A stretch of DNA of 64,000 bases from Mesorhizobium sp. M00.F.Ca.ET.216.01.1.1. Its GTDB lineage: Bacteria; Pseudomonadota; Alphaproteobacteria; Rhizobiales; Rhizobiaceae. Where the stretch lies: contig NZ_SADR02000025.1 of assembly GCF_004010325.2 (NCBI RefSeq), positions 39,608 through 103,607 on the forward strand, written 5' to 3'. The stretch's first letter is position 1; every line of letters starts with the position of its first letter. A program made the translations under genes and the position numbers. Shown here in pieces: positions 24,577 through 33,507 of this stretch. The notes below the pieces were generated by a model that saw only the letters and a program-made list of their open reading frames with translations, was not told the DNA's origin and ran no database searches.

Positions 24577-26460
24577 ATGATGACAGCCGCCTATCGCTGG
24601 TTCGAGAACTGGGTCTATCCGTTCCGGGAACCCGCGAATCTTCGGCCACCCGTCAGCGTCGGCGGCTTCCTTTGGCACTATGTCGGGCAGGCGAAGATCG
24701 CCTTCTTCGCCATGCTGGTCATCGGCGGCATCGCGCCGCTCGTCGAAGCGGGCTTGTTCTACTTCGTCGGCCGGCTGGTCGACATCCTCGACCAGCTCCC
24801 CGGCGAGCGCAGCTGGCAGGCCCTGTGGAATGCTGCCGGTCCCGAGCTTGTCTTCATGGCAGCCGTGGTGCTGGTCATCCGCACCATCGTCGTCGGCCTG
24901 TCGGCGCTGGTCGACGAACAGACGATCACGCCCGGCTTCTACAATCTGGTTCGCTGGCAGGCGTATCGCCATGTCTCGCGGCAGTCCTACGCCTTCTTCC
25001 AGAACGACTTCGCCGGCCGCATCGCGACGAAGGTCTGGCAAGCCGGGCAGGCGACCGGCGACCTGATGGAGAGCTTCATCGAGGTGGTCTGGTTCATGGT
25101 CGTCTATACGGTGACGACGCTGGCGCTGGTCGCCGGTCTCGACTTGCGGCTGGCAGTGCTGGTGTTGATCTGGATCGCCGCCTTCGGCTGGCTGGCCAAG
25201 TCCTATTTGCCGGCAATCCGCAAGCATGCCGAGGCAACCGCTGAGGCCGGCTCGATGATCACCGGCCGCATCGTCGATTCCTATTCGAACGTGCAGACGC
25301 TGAAGCTGTTCTCGGCCGATGGCGACGACCGCTATATCAGGAGCGGCTTCGATATCTATCTCGATGCGCTGCGCCCATTCACCCGCAGGCTGACCGGCGT
25401 GCGCATGGCGCTGACGACGCTGTCGGGCATCATGATCACCGCGATCGCCTGTTTTGCCGTCTATCTCTGGGTCGAAGGCTCGATCACCGTCGGCGCCGTC
25501 GCCTTCACGCTGTCGCTCGTGCTGCGCCTCAACATGCTGCTTGGCCGGCTGATGATGCAGCTCAACAGCATCCTGCGAAACCTCGGCGTGCTGGAGAACT
25601 CCAAGGCGCTGATCACGCAGCCGCTTGGCCTGACCGATGCGCCGGATGCCAGGGAGCTTGTCGTGGCCGGCGGCCGCATCGAGGTGAAAAACGTCACGTT
25701 CCACTACGGCAAGGGTTTCGGCGTGCTCGACGGCATCGACCTCGTCGTGCGGCCAGGCGAAAAGGTCGGGCTGGTCGGGCCGTCCGGCGCCGGCAAGACG
25801 ACGCTGGCCAATTTGATCCTGCGCCTCTACGACCTCGAGGGCGGAAAGATACTGATCGACGGGCAGGACGTCTCAGAGGTGACGCAAGATTCGCTGCGCG
25901 CCAATATCGGCGTCGTCAGCCAGGATACCGCGCTATTCCACCGTTCGCTGCGGGACAACATCAAGCTCGGCATGCCGGAGGCGGCTGATGCCGAGGTGGT
26001 CGCGGCGGCCATGAGGGCAGAGGCGCACGACTTCATCCTCGGCTTGCGCGACAACCGGGAACGCACCGGCTACGAGGCCTATGTCGGCGAGCGCGGCGTC
26101 AAGCTCTCGGGAGGCCAGCGCCAGCGCGTCGCCATCGCCCGCGTCTTCCTGAAGGACGCGCCGATCCTCATTCTCGACGAGGCGACCTCGGCGCTCGACT
26201 CCGACATCGAGGCGGCTATCCAGGAAAATCTGGCAAGGCTGATGGAGAACAAGACGGTGATCGCCATCGCGCACCGGCTGTCGACGATCGCGGCACTCGA
26301 TCGCCTGGTGGTGCTCGACGGCGGCCGCATCGTGGAAAAAGGTACGCATGACGAGCTGGTGGCGCTCGACGGGCTATATGCGCGGCTGTGGAAGCGGCAG
26401 TCCGGCGGCTTCCTGTTCAACGAGGAGAGCGCGCTGGAAGAGACGCGGCCGGCGGAGTAG
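24577..26460 (+). CDS. ABC exporter half-transporter, second of pair
   Basis: A 627-residue partner of the preceding gene with the same layout: N-terminal YRWFENW, six membrane helices, then the ATPase with Walker A GPSGAGKTT (about 400), LSGGQRQR, DEATSALD and IAHRLST. Both catalytic glutamates are present in the pair, so neither site is obviously degenerate. The tail SGGFLFNEESALEE resembles SGGFLLDDNP of the partner, which suggests they arose by duplication. Confidence 0.85.
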   Translation: MMTAAYRWFENWVYPFREPANLRPPVSVGGFLWHYVGQAKIAFFAMLVIGGIAPLVEAGLFYFVGRLVDILDQLPGERSWQALWNAAGPELVFMAAVVLVIRTIVVGLSALVDEQTITPGFYNLVRWQAYRHVSRQSYAFFQNDFAGRIATKVWQAGQATGDLMESFIEVVWFMVVYTVTTLALVAGLDLRLAVLVLIWIAAFGWLAKSYLPAIRKHAEATAEAGSMITGRIVDSYSNVQTLKLFSADGDDRYIRSGFDIYLDALRPFTRRLTGVRMALTTLSGIMITAIACFAVYLWVEGSITVGAVAFTLSLVLRLNMLLGRLMMQLNSILRNLGVLENSKALITQPLGLTDAPDARELVVAGGRIEVKNVTFHYGKGFGVLDGIDLVVRPGEKVGLVGPSGAGKTTLANLILRLYDLEGGKILIDGQDVSEVTQDSLRANIGVVSQDTALFHRSLRDNIKLGMPEAADAEVVAAAMRAEAHDFILGLRDNRERTGYEAYVGERGVKLSGGQRQRVAIARVFLKDAPILILDEATSALDSDIEAAIQENLARLMENKTVIAIAHRLSTIAALDRLVVLDGGRIVEKGTHDELVALDGLYARLWKRQSGGFLFNEESALEETRPAE

Positions 26461-26508
26461 GCGACCCCCCGTTTGGATACAGTTTTTGACAGGAGACTGA
26501 GGTGAGTC

Positions 26509-26823
26509 ATGTCAGTGCGCATGCCATCGAATTTCGGGAAATCCGGCGCGCGGGAAACCGAGCTCGACCTGCTTGGCCATGAAATCCTCGGTGAAAAGGC
26601 GGCAGCACTTGGCCGCGCTGGCCGGCGCGTCGAGGAGACGCTGGCGATGTTGCGCGATAATGGCGACGATGGCGAACATCGCGGCCGGCTGCTCAAGGAA
26701 GCGGCCGAGGCCGTCCACGGCTATTTCATCCAGCGCGAACTGTGCGGCCTGCGCAAGCACGACGTGGTGATCCGGGAGTACAATATCCCCAAGGCCGTCC
26801 TGGTCAGGCTCGGCGCGAAATAG
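26509..26823 (+). CDS. small conserved hypothetical protein (DUF6665-like)
   Basis: A 104-residue soluble helical protein. The central stretch LGHEILGEKAAALGRAGRRV and the C-terminal GYFIQRELCGLRKHDVVI are well patterned and look conserved. I believe rhizobial proteins of this kind are filed under DUF6665, but that is from memory. No motif points to a function. It follows the exporter pair by 48 bases and ends three bases before the convergent cupin gene. Confidence 0.6.
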   Translation: MSVRMPSNFGKSGARETELDLLGHEILGEKAAALGRAGRRVEETLAMLRDNGDDGEHRGRLLKEAAEAVHGYFIQRELCGLRKHDVVIREYNIPKAVLVRLGAK

Positions 26824-26826
26824 AAC

Positions 26827-27183
26827 TCAGTCCAGCCATTCGGTGATGAAGCTGCCGTTTTCGTAGATGTCGGTGGTTTCCAGCGGACCTGGGCCGAGAT
26901 TGGTGAATTTGTGCGGCGTGTTCGGCGGCACGATCAAGATCTGGCCGGCGGAAGCCTCTATCTGCTGGTCGCCGACCGTGAACAGCCCGGTGCCGGCGCG
27001 GATGATGAAAATCTCGCAATAGGGATGCATGTGCAGGCGTGGGCCGCCGCCGATCTCCGGCTGATAATCGAAGATCAGGCAGCTTTTGGAGCCGTAGGCC
27101 CCGCACTGCAGTTCGCCTTGCCAGAGGTGGGGCCAGCGGCCCGACGCCCGGGCCCATTTGTCGCGGTCGATGATATGCACCAT
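26827..27183 (-). CDS. cupin domain protein
   Basis: A 118-residue single-domain beta-barrel (cupin). Metal-ligand positions of motif 1 appear as HMHPYCEIFIIRAG and of motif 2 as PPNTPHKFTNLG. It may bind a metal and a small carboxylate or sugar ligand; the reaction is unknown. ATG at 27183 gives a normal-length cupin, although no strong ribosome site is seen; the open frame runs 57 codons further upstream without domain-like sequence. Confidence 0.75.
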   Translation of the reverse strand: MVHIIDRDKWARASGRWPHLWQGELQCGAYGSKSCLIFDYQPEIGGGPRLHMHPYCEIFIIRAGTGLFTVGDQQIEASAGQILIVPPNTPHKFTNLGPGPLETTDIYENGSFITEWLD

Positions 27184-27495
27184 GGCCGGAGGATAGACCG
27201 AGCCTGGGCCCGCGTCGAGGCAAACGCAGCGGTCGGTTTTGCGATTGTTTTCCCGACGTTTCGTGGTGTCCGGCGAGCACCTGGCGTCGCGACGCGCGGC
27301 GCCGGATTGCGCCCCCGCGACAATCTGCCCTTGTGCCTTCACCCGTCTGGACAAAAACAGGCTTCACGCATAAACCGAAGTCCAAATGCCGGAGGAATTC
27401 GCTAGCCTGTTCGCCATGCGCTGTCGGGCCGGCGCGATTGAGCGGGGAACAGGGCTCGGCCGCCGGCACGGAAGAGGCAAAAGGATCAGGCACCC
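27184..27495. other. intergenic region upstream of petA
   Basis: About 310 bases between the divergent cupin and petA genes. No gene or clear operator is visible; the promoter of the bc1 operon must lie here. Confidence 0.4.
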
Positions 27496-28056
27496 GTGAG
27501 CGCAACCGATATCCACGATCCCAACCGTCGTGATTTTCTCTATGTCGCAACCGGCATGGCCGCAGTGGTCGGCGCAGGGGCCGTCGTGTGGCCGTTCATC
27601 GACCAGATGCGCCCGGACGCCTCGACATTGGCGCTGGCCTCGGTCGAGGTCGACGTCTCCTCGCTGACGCCGGGAATGTCCCTTGTCGTGAAATGGCGCG
27701 GTAAGCCGGTCGTCGTGCGCAATCGCACCGAAAAAGAGATGAAGGACGGCGAGGCAGTCAATCTGGCCGAGCTCAAGGATCCGATCGCCCGCAACGCCAA
27801 TCTGCCGGCCGATGCGCCGGCGACCGATGCCAACCGCACCACGCCGGGCAAGGAAGCCTGGATGGTGATGGTTCAGGTCTGCACCCATCTTGGCTGCATC
27901 CCGCTCGGCCAGGAAGGCGATTTCGGCGGCTGGTTCTGCCCTTGCCACGGCTCGGTGTACGACACCGCCGGCCGCATCCGGAAGGGTCCGGCGCCGGAAA
28001 ACATGGCGGTGCCGGTATTCCAGTTCATTTCCGACACCAAGATCCGTATCGGCTGA
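27496..28056 (+). CDS. petA: ubiquinol-cytochrome c reductase, Rieske iron-sulfur subunit
   Basis: A 186-residue subunit of the bc1 complex that passes electrons from ubiquinol to cytochrome c1. The N-terminus has a twin-arginine motif (NRRDFL) and one membrane anchor (about residues 17-36). The [2Fe-2S] cluster motifs CTHLGC and CPCHGS are intact. It starts with GTG behind AAAAGGATC. It is the first gene of petABC; the cytochrome b gene follows after 17 bases. Confidence 0.95.
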   Translation: MSATDIHDPNRRDFLYVATGMAAVVGAGAVVWPFIDQMRPDASTLALASVEVDVSSLTPGMSLVVKWRGKPVVVRNRTEKEMKDGEAVNLAELKDPIARNANLPADAPATDANRTTPGKEAWMVMVQVCTHLGCIPLGQEGDFGGWFCPCHGSVYDTAGRIRKGPAPENMAVPVFQFISDTKIRIG

Positions 28057-28073
28057 GGCAGAGGGACATTTCG

Positions 28074-29375
28074 ATGAGCGAGGGACACTCGACCTATACG
28101 CCCAAGACCGGTATCGAACGCTGGTTCGACGCCCGCATGCCGCTGCCGCGGCTGGTCTATGATTCGTTCGTCGCCTATCCGGTGCCGCGCAACCTCAACT
28201 ATGCCTGGACCTTCGGCGGCATCCTGTCGATCATGCTGACCGCGCAGATCCTGACCGGCATCGTGCTGGCCATGCACTACGCGTCGGACAGCAACCTCGC
28301 CTTCGATTCGGTCGAGAAGATCATGCGCGACGTGAATTCCGGCTGGCTGTTGCGCTACCTGCATTCGAACGGCGCGTCGTTCTTCTTCGTCGCCGTCTAC
28401 ATCCACATCTTCCGCGGCCTCTACTACGGCTCCTACAAGGCGCCGCGCGAGCTTTTGTGGATCCTCGGCTGCATCATCTACCTGTTGATGATGGCGACAG
28501 GCTTCATGGGCTACGTGCTGCCCTGGGGGCAAATGAGTTTCTGGGGCGCGACAGTCATCACCGGCTTCTTCACCGCCATCCCGCTGGTCGGCGACTGGAT
28601 CCAGCAGCTGCTGCTTGGCGGCTTTGCCGTCGACAATCCGACGCTGAACCGCTTCTTTGCGCTGCATTATCTGTTGCCGTTCATGATCGCCGGCGTCGTC
28701 GTGCTGCACATCTGGGCGCTGCATGTGGTCGGCCAGAGCAATCCGACCGGCATCGAAGTCAAGTCGAAGACCGACACCGTCGCCTTCACTCCCTACGCAA
28801 CCATCAAGGACGCGTTCGGCATGATCGTGTTCCTGCTTGTCTTCGCCTATTTCGTCTTCTACCTGCCGAACTATCTCGGCCATCCGGACAACTACACTGT
28901 AGCCAACCCGCTGAAGACGCCCGCTCATATCGTGCCGGAATGGTACTTCCTGCCCTTCTACGCGATCCTGCGCGCTATCACCTTCAACATCGGGCCGATC
29001 AACTCCAAGCTCGGCGGCGTGCTCTGCTTGTTCGGCGCCATCGCCATGCTGTTCCTGGTGCCGTGGCTCGACACCTCGAAGGTGCGCTCGGCGGTCTATC
29101 GGCCTTGGTACAAGCTGTTCTTCTGGCTGTTCGTGGCCGACGCCATCCTGCTCGGCTGGCTGGGTTCGCAGCCGGCCGAAGGCAGCTATGTCTTCATGGC
29201 GCAGATGGCGACGCTGTTCTACTTCGCCTTCTTCCTGGTCGTGCTGCCGGTGCTCGGCCTGATCGAGACGCCGCGGCGGTTGCCGAATTCGATCACCGAG
29301 GCGGTGCTCGAGAAGAACAAGGGTGGCAGCGGCCATCTTGCGCGCGCTACTGCTGCGCCGGAAACCAAGGGTTAG
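28074..29375 (+). CDS. petB: cytochrome b of the bc1 complex
   Basis: A 433-residue membrane protein with the two haem b groups and both quinone sites. The four axial histidines lie in helices B and D (LAMHYA; FFVAVYIHIFRG; ALHYLLPF; VVLHIWALH). The Qo-site PEWYF loop is intact. ATG at 28074 fits the usual start; the cytochrome c1 gene follows after a 90-base gap containing a palindromic repeat. Confidence 0.95.
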   Translation: MSEGHSTYTPKTGIERWFDARMPLPRLVYDSFVAYPVPRNLNYAWTFGGILSIMLTAQILTGIVLAMHYASDSNLAFDSVEKIMRDVNSGWLLRYLHSNGASFFFVAVYIHIFRGLYYGSYKAPRELLWILGCIIYLLMMATGFMGYVLPWGQMSFWGATVITGFFTAIPLVGDWIQQLLLGGFAVDNPTLNRFFALHYLLPFMIAGVVVLHIWALHVVGQSNPTGIEVKSKTDTVAFTPYATIKDAFGMIVFLLVFAYFVFYLPNYLGHPDNYTVANPLKTPAHIVPEWYFLPFYAILRAITFNIGPINSKLGGVLCLFGAIAMLFLVPWLDTSKVRSAVYRPWYKLFFWLFVADAILLGWLGSQPAEGSYVFMAQMATLFYFAFFLVVLPVLGLIETPRRLPNSITEAVLEKNKGGSGHLARATAAPETKG

Positions 29376-29423
29376 AGCATGATCCCGCAAAGTGGGAACC
29401 GGTTTTCGGACAAGATCATGCTC
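29375..29423. repeat. palindromic rhizobial intergenic repeat
   Basis: GAGCATGATC at the left edge pairs with GATCATGCTC at the right edge, with internal AACCGGTTTTCGG. It occupies the gap between petB and petC, starting at the last base of petB. It resembles rhizobial intergenic mosaic (RIME-like) elements. Confidence 0.65.
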
Positions 29424-29465
29424 AAAAAGGACGACAGAGCGGTAGAGAATCTAAGGGGATTTGGC

Positions 29466-30320
29466 ATGAAGAAGATTCTCAGCTCGCTGGTACTGCTCGG
29501 CCTTGTGGTCACCGGTAGCGCGGCCGTGGCCCAGGAGGGGCATAGCGAAGCCGCGCCGACGCACTTCCCGATAAACGAGCCGAAGGAGTTGAGCTGGAGC
29601 TTCGCCGGCCCGTTCGGCACCTATGACAAGTCGCAGCTGCAGCGCGGGCTGAAGGTCTACAAGGAAGTCTGCTCGGCCTGCCATTCGATGAACCTGGTGG
29701 CGTTCCGCACGCTGGAAGGCCTCGGCTACTCGGAAGCGCAGATCAAGACGCTGGCGGCCGAATACACGATCCACGACGGTCCGAACGACGCCGGCGACAT
29801 GTTCGACCGTCCCGGCAAGCCGTCCGACCACTTCCCGGCGCCGTTCCCCAACGAACAGGCCGCGGCTGCCGCCAATGGTGGCGCAGCCCCGCCGGACATG
29901 TCGCTGCTGGCCAAGGCGCGTGGTATCGAGCGCGGCTTTCCGCGCTTCGTCTTCGATATCTTCACGCAATATGCGCAGGGCGGCCCCGACTACATCCATT
30001 CGCTGCTGACCGGCTACGACCAGCAGCCGCCGGCCGGCATGACGATACCTGAGGGCACCTACTACAATCCGTACTTCATGTCCGGTGTATCGCTGAAGAT
30101 GCCCAAGCCGCTCAACGACGACCAGGTTACCTACGACGACGGCTCGCCGCAGACAATCGAGCAATATTCACGCGACGTTTCGGCCTTCCTGATGTGGGCG
30201 GCCGAGCCGCATCTGGAAGACCGCAAGAAGACCGGCTTCCGCGTGCTGGTGTTCCTGCTGCTGTTCGGCGCACTGGTCTACCTGACCAAGCGCAAGGTGT
30301 GGGCCGACGTGGCGCATTAG
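29466..30320 (+). CDS. petC: cytochrome c1
   Basis: A 284-residue bc1 subunit. The signal peptide ends near AVA-QE, the haem-binding CSACH motif follows at about residue 64, and the methionine ligand is probably in the MSGVSLKMP segment. One C-terminal membrane anchor (about 254-275) holds it to the inner membrane. ATG at 29466 is preceded by AAGGGG. A strong terminator follows and ends the operon. Confidence 0.95.
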   Translation: MKKILSSLVLLGLVVTGSAAVAQEGHSEAAPTHFPINEPKELSWSFAGPFGTYDKSQLQRGLKVYKEVCSACHSMNLVAFRTLEGLGYSEAQIKTLAAEYTIHDGPNDAGDMFDRPGKPSDHFPAPFPNEQAAAAANGGAAPPDMSLLAKARGIERGFPRFVFDIFTQYAQGGPDYIHSLLTGYDQQPPAGMTIPEGTYYNPYFMSGVSLKMPKPLNDDQVTYDDGSPQTIEQYSRDVSAFLMWAAEPHLEDRKKTGFRVLVFLLLFGALVYLTKRKVWADVAH

Positions 30321-30345
30321 GCGCTGCGGTCCTTCGAAAATACGA

Positions 30346-30367
30346 GGGCGCCGAAAGGCGCCCTTTT
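30346..30367 (+). terminator. intrinsic terminator of petABC
   Basis: GGGCGCC, a GAAA loop, GGCGCCC and TTTT, 26 bases after the petC stop. Confidence 0.88.
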
Positions 30368-30729
30368 CGACCAGTGGATCAGGCGAAGGTTCCGATCCAT
30401 CGCCTGGAAGCAATGGAAGGGCGGGCGTACCCGCTTTGCGGAGCTGCGTCGTCGAGGTGTCGGGCACCATCTGGCGGCACAAACCGCCGGCAGCGTGCAC
30501 GGCCCTTGGCGGATCAGCAACAGCCCCGCGCTCGCCATTGCCCTGCCAAATGCGTTCCTCGCAGCCATCGGCCTCACTTCCCTTGCTCCGGCCAATGTCG
30601 CATAACGACCGAACCGCCGTGTACGGGACCCGTATGCTCGGTGGTGTGGGAGGGGAGGAGCCGCGAGGTTCCCCCCTATCCCGATTCGGCCGCTTACCGG
30701 CAAAACTGTACGGCAACGGATCAACCGCC
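30368..30729. other. intergenic region upstream of apt
   Basis: About 360 bases with frames that do not resemble proteins. A small fold GCGGGCGTACCCGC (near 30421) is visible. The apt promoter is expected here; no known motif is recognised. Confidence 0.35.
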
Positions 30730-31275
30730 ATGAAATCTTCCCTTGAAGAGACGCTGCTCTCGGCCATCCGCACCATTCCGGATTATCCCAGGCCGGGCAT
30801 CCTGTTTCGCGACATCACCACGCTGCTCGGCAACGCGCGCGCCTTCCGCCGCGCCATCGACGAACTGGTGCATCCCTATGCCGGCCTGAAGATCGACAAG
30901 ATCGCCGGCATCGAGGCGCGCGGCTTCATCCTCGGCGGCGCTATCGCCCACCAGCTTTCGGCCGGCTTCGTGCCGATCCGCAAAAAGGGCAAGCTGCCTT
31001 ACGAGACGGTGCGCGTCGCCTACAGCTTGGAGTACGGGCTGGACGAGATGGAGATGCACAAGGACGGCGTTTCTCTGAGCGAGAAGGTGATCCTTGTCGA
31101 CGATCTGATCGCCACGGGCGGCACGGCCGAGGCGGCGGTCAAGCTGTTGCGGCAGATCGGCGCCGACATCGTCGCCGCCTGCTTCGTCATCGACCTGCCG
31201 GAGCTTGGCGGTCGCGAGAAACTCGAGGCGCTCGGCGTGCCGGTCAGGACGCTGATTGGATTTGAGGGGCATTGA
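30730..31275 (+). CDS. apt: adenine phosphoribosyltransferase
   Basis: A 181-residue purine salvage enzyme, making AMP from adenine and PRPP. The substrate loop GIEARGFILG and the PRPP-binding motif VILVDDLIATGGTA are intact. ATG at 30730 gives the usual family length; upstream sequence in frame is not protein-like. Its likely PRPP source (prs) is encoded 10 kb away. Confidence 0.93.
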   Translation: MKSSLEETLLSAIRTIPDYPRPGILFRDITTLLGNARAFRRAIDELVHPYAGLKIDKIAGIEARGFILGGAIAHQLSAGFVPIRKKGKLPYETVRVAYSLEYGLDEMEMHKDGVSLSEKVILVDDLIATGGTAEAAVKLLRQIGADIVAACFVIDLPELGGREKLEALGVPVRTLIGFEGH

Positions 31276-31280
31276 GCCCA

Positions 31281-31313
31281 CTTTCCTTCTCCCACAAGAA
31301 GGCAGAAGGAAAG
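31281..31313. repeat. inverted repeat between apt and a MaoC gene
   Basis: CTTTCCTTCT (31281-31290) pairs with AGAAGGAAAG (31304-31313) in the gap between convergent genes, and may act as a terminator. Its CCTTCTCCCACAAG core resembles the repeat near 60.4 kb. Confidence 0.45.
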
Positions 31314-31318
31314 AACGC

Positions 31319-31789
31319 TCACCCTACTTTCACCAGAACGGCGCTTTCGAACTCGATGACCTTGTCGCCAGTCGAATCGAAGGCCTCCGAACGCAATGTC
31401 AGCAGCCGCCAGCCTGGGCGGGCGCCAAGCGGCCGGTGGGCAAGCGCGGTACGGGTGAAGGTGACGATCTCTCCGGCATAGACCGGCTTCAGCCATTTGA
31501 GGTTTTTGAAGCCGGGTGAGGGGCCGAATTCGGGCAACGCGCCAGGGCCGGTCCACCGGGTGCCCTCGGTCTCCATGCGGGTCTCGAGATTGTATTTCAT
31601 CCAGGTGGCAGCGGTATGCCAACCGGAGGCGCACAGCCCGCCGAAAACACTGCTCTTCGCCGCCTCCTCGTCGGTATGGAAGACCTGCGGATCGTATTTC
31701 CTGGCGAATGCCTTGATCTCCTCCGGTTCGAACCTGTGCGAACCGAGCGTAACCGGGACACCGATGCAGAAGAACTCATCGAGGCTCAC
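31319..31789 (-). CDS. MaoC-like (hotdog-fold) dehydratase
   Basis: A 156-residue hotdog protein of the MaoC/R-hydratase type, usually hydrating enoyl-CoA. The segment ARKYDPQVFHTDEEAAKSSVFGGLCASGWHTAA contains the Asp/His pair of the family active site. GTG start overlaps the stop of the upstream MaoC gene (GTGA), so the two are translationally coupled. A heterodimer is possible. Confidence 0.82.
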   Translation of the reverse strand: MSLDEFFCIGVPVTLGSHRFEPEEIKAFARKYDPQVFHTDEEAAKSSVFGGLCASGWHTAATWMKYNLETRMETEGTRWTGPGALPEFGPSPGFKNLKWLKPVYAGEIVTFTRTALAHRPLGARPGWRLLTLRSEAFDSTGDKVIEFESAVLVKVG

Positions 31790-32280
31790 GCGCTGACCTC
31801 ACGGGTCAGGAACATGACGGTGTTTTCGAGTTCGAAGACGCCTTCGCCGCGCTGGTTGAAAAGCTCGCTGCGCATGGTGACGAGGCCAAGCTGTGGCTTT
31901 GACCTGGACAGGCGCTTGGCAAGGATGGTGGTGTTGCCGCTCAAAACGTCGCCGGCCAGAACCGGCTTCTTCCATTTGACCTGATCGACGCCGGGCGCGC
32001 CTTGCGAGGTCGAGTCCAGCAGGAAGGCGTCGCACAGCATGCGCATGAACATCGCGCAGGTGTGCCAGCCGGAGGCCGCCAGCCCGCCAAGGATGCTGGC
32101 CTTGCCTGCCGCCTCGTCGAGATGCATCGGCTGCGCGTCGAATTCCCGCGCGAATTCGATGATCTCGGCGGCACTCACCAGCTTCGTGCCGAGGTCGAGC
32201 GATGCGCCCTCGACGAAATCCTCGTAGGCCCAGATCTTTCCGGTCATGGTCTGGAATCCGCTTGAAAACGTACGATCCAT
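31786..32280 (-). CDS. MaoC-like (hotdog-fold) dehydratase
   Basis: A 164-residue relative of the neighbour, with AREFDAQPMHLDEAAGKASILGGLAASGWHTCA as the active-site hydratase motif. ATG at 32280 has GGGAG eight bases upstream; an in-frame ATG at 32247 begins nearer the domain. The pair probably acts on acyl-CoA substrates, with the precise reaction unknown. Confidence 0.82.
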   Translation of the reverse strand: MDRTFSSGFQTMTGKIWAYEDFVEGASLDLGTKLVSAAEIIEFAREFDAQPMHLDEAAGKASILGGLAASGWHTCAMFMRMLCDAFLLDSTSQGAPGVDQVKWKKPVLAGDVLSGNTTILAKRLSRSKPQLGLVTMRSELFNQRGEGVFELENTVMFLTREVSA

Positions 32281-32333
32281 GGATCGGTCTCCCGATGCAA
32301 GTCACACGGGACCTGGTCAAGTGCTTTGTGCTG

Positions 32334-33308
32334 TTACAGCCAGCCGCGGCGGCGGAAATACCAGAACGGCAGGATCGCCGAAAGCACCATCATGGCAATG
32401 GCGAAGGGATAGCCGAACTGCCATTTGAGCTCGGGGATGACATCGAAATTCATGCCATAGATCGAGGCCACCAGCGTCGGCGGCAGGAAGATGACGGCGG
32501 CGACCGAGAAGATCTTGATGATGGCATTCTGCTCGATCGAGATCATGCCGAGCGTGGCGTCGAGCAGGAAGTTGATCTTCTGCGACAGGAAGGTGGCGTG
32601 ATCGGCAAGCGACAGCACGTCACGCGACAAGGTCTTGATGCGCGCGCGGATGTCCTTGCTCATCCTGGTCTGCGTCGAGGCATGGGCGAGGAAGCCGGCA
32701 AGGCGCTGCAGCGAGATCAGGCTGTCGCGGATCGAGGAGGCGATGTCCTCCTTGCGGCCGATACCTTTCAGGAGTTCCTGGAAATCGCGATTGCGCTTGG
32801 AGACCTTGGTCGAGGTCGCCTGAAAGATATCGTGCGAGATCGCCTCGATGTCGCGCCCGGCGCGCTCCAGGATGTCGGCGAGGCGGTCGACGATCGCCTC
32901 CAGCAGGCCGATCAGGATGGTATCGCCGCTGGTGCAGCCGGTCGCCACCTTCTCGGCGCGCAGCGGAAAGGTCTTGAAGGCCTTCGGTTCGTGATAGCGC
33001 ACGGTGATCAACCTGCTGCCAGCGAGCACGAAGGTGACCGGCGACATCAGGGGATCGTCGGCTTCAGTCTGTGCGGGCAGCGTGGCGGTCATGAAATAAG
33101 CGCCGTCCTCGACATAGAGGCGGCTCGAAATCTCGATCTCCTCCATCTCCTCGCGCGTCGGAATGGCGACGCCGAGCCAGCTCTCGATGGCCTCCTCCTC
33201 CTCCTTTGTCGGGTTGAGAAGGTCGGCCCAAACGACCTTGTCGCTGTTTTGCAGAAGATCGTCGGCGAGGCGCAGACGATCATTGTCCACCACGAATGCC
33301 TTGATCAT
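32334..33308 (-). CDS. corA: CorA-type magnesium/cobalt transporter
   Basis: A 324-residue divalent-cation channel. A large N-terminal cytoplasmic domain is followed by a long helix and two C-terminal membrane segments (about residues 262-282 and 295-315), with the family signature YGMNF between them. ATG at 33308 has AGGGAG upstream; the frame upstream is not protein-like. Confidence 0.9.
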   Translation of the reverse strand: MIKAFVVDNDRLRLADDLLQNSDKVVWADLLNPTKEEEEAIESWLGVAIPTREEMEEIEISSRLYVEDGAYFMTATLPAQTEADDPLMSPVTFVLAGSRLITVRYHEPKAFKTFPLRAEKVATGCTSGDTILIGLLEAIVDRLADILERAGRDIEAISHDIFQATSTKVSKRNRDFQELLKGIGRKEDIASSIRDSLISLQRLAGFLAHASTQTRMSKDIRARIKTLSRDVLSLADHATFLSQKINFLLDATLGMISIEQNAIIKIFSVAAVIFLPPTLVASIYGMNFDVIPELKWQFGYPFAIAMMVLSAILPFWYFRRRGWL

Positions 33309-33507
33309 CGCCTGGTCTCCCTTGCTGGGGACAATGAGGGTTTCGCTCGGAAGGGGCGCGTTATTTCGGACCGCACGGGACGGGCGCTTTGGCGCGGGCC
33401 GAATGCAGACGCCCCTTAGACCGGGCATCAAGGGCAGTCAAGCGGTGCGAAAAGGGCCTCCGCGGCACATACGACGCTGTAGATCGCACCAGCGGCCGTT
33501 CGCAGCG

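Noticed and set aside
27873..29390. 505-codon minus-strand frame opposite cytochrome b
   Set aside because: Antisense shadow of petB; composition repetitive and unlike a protein.
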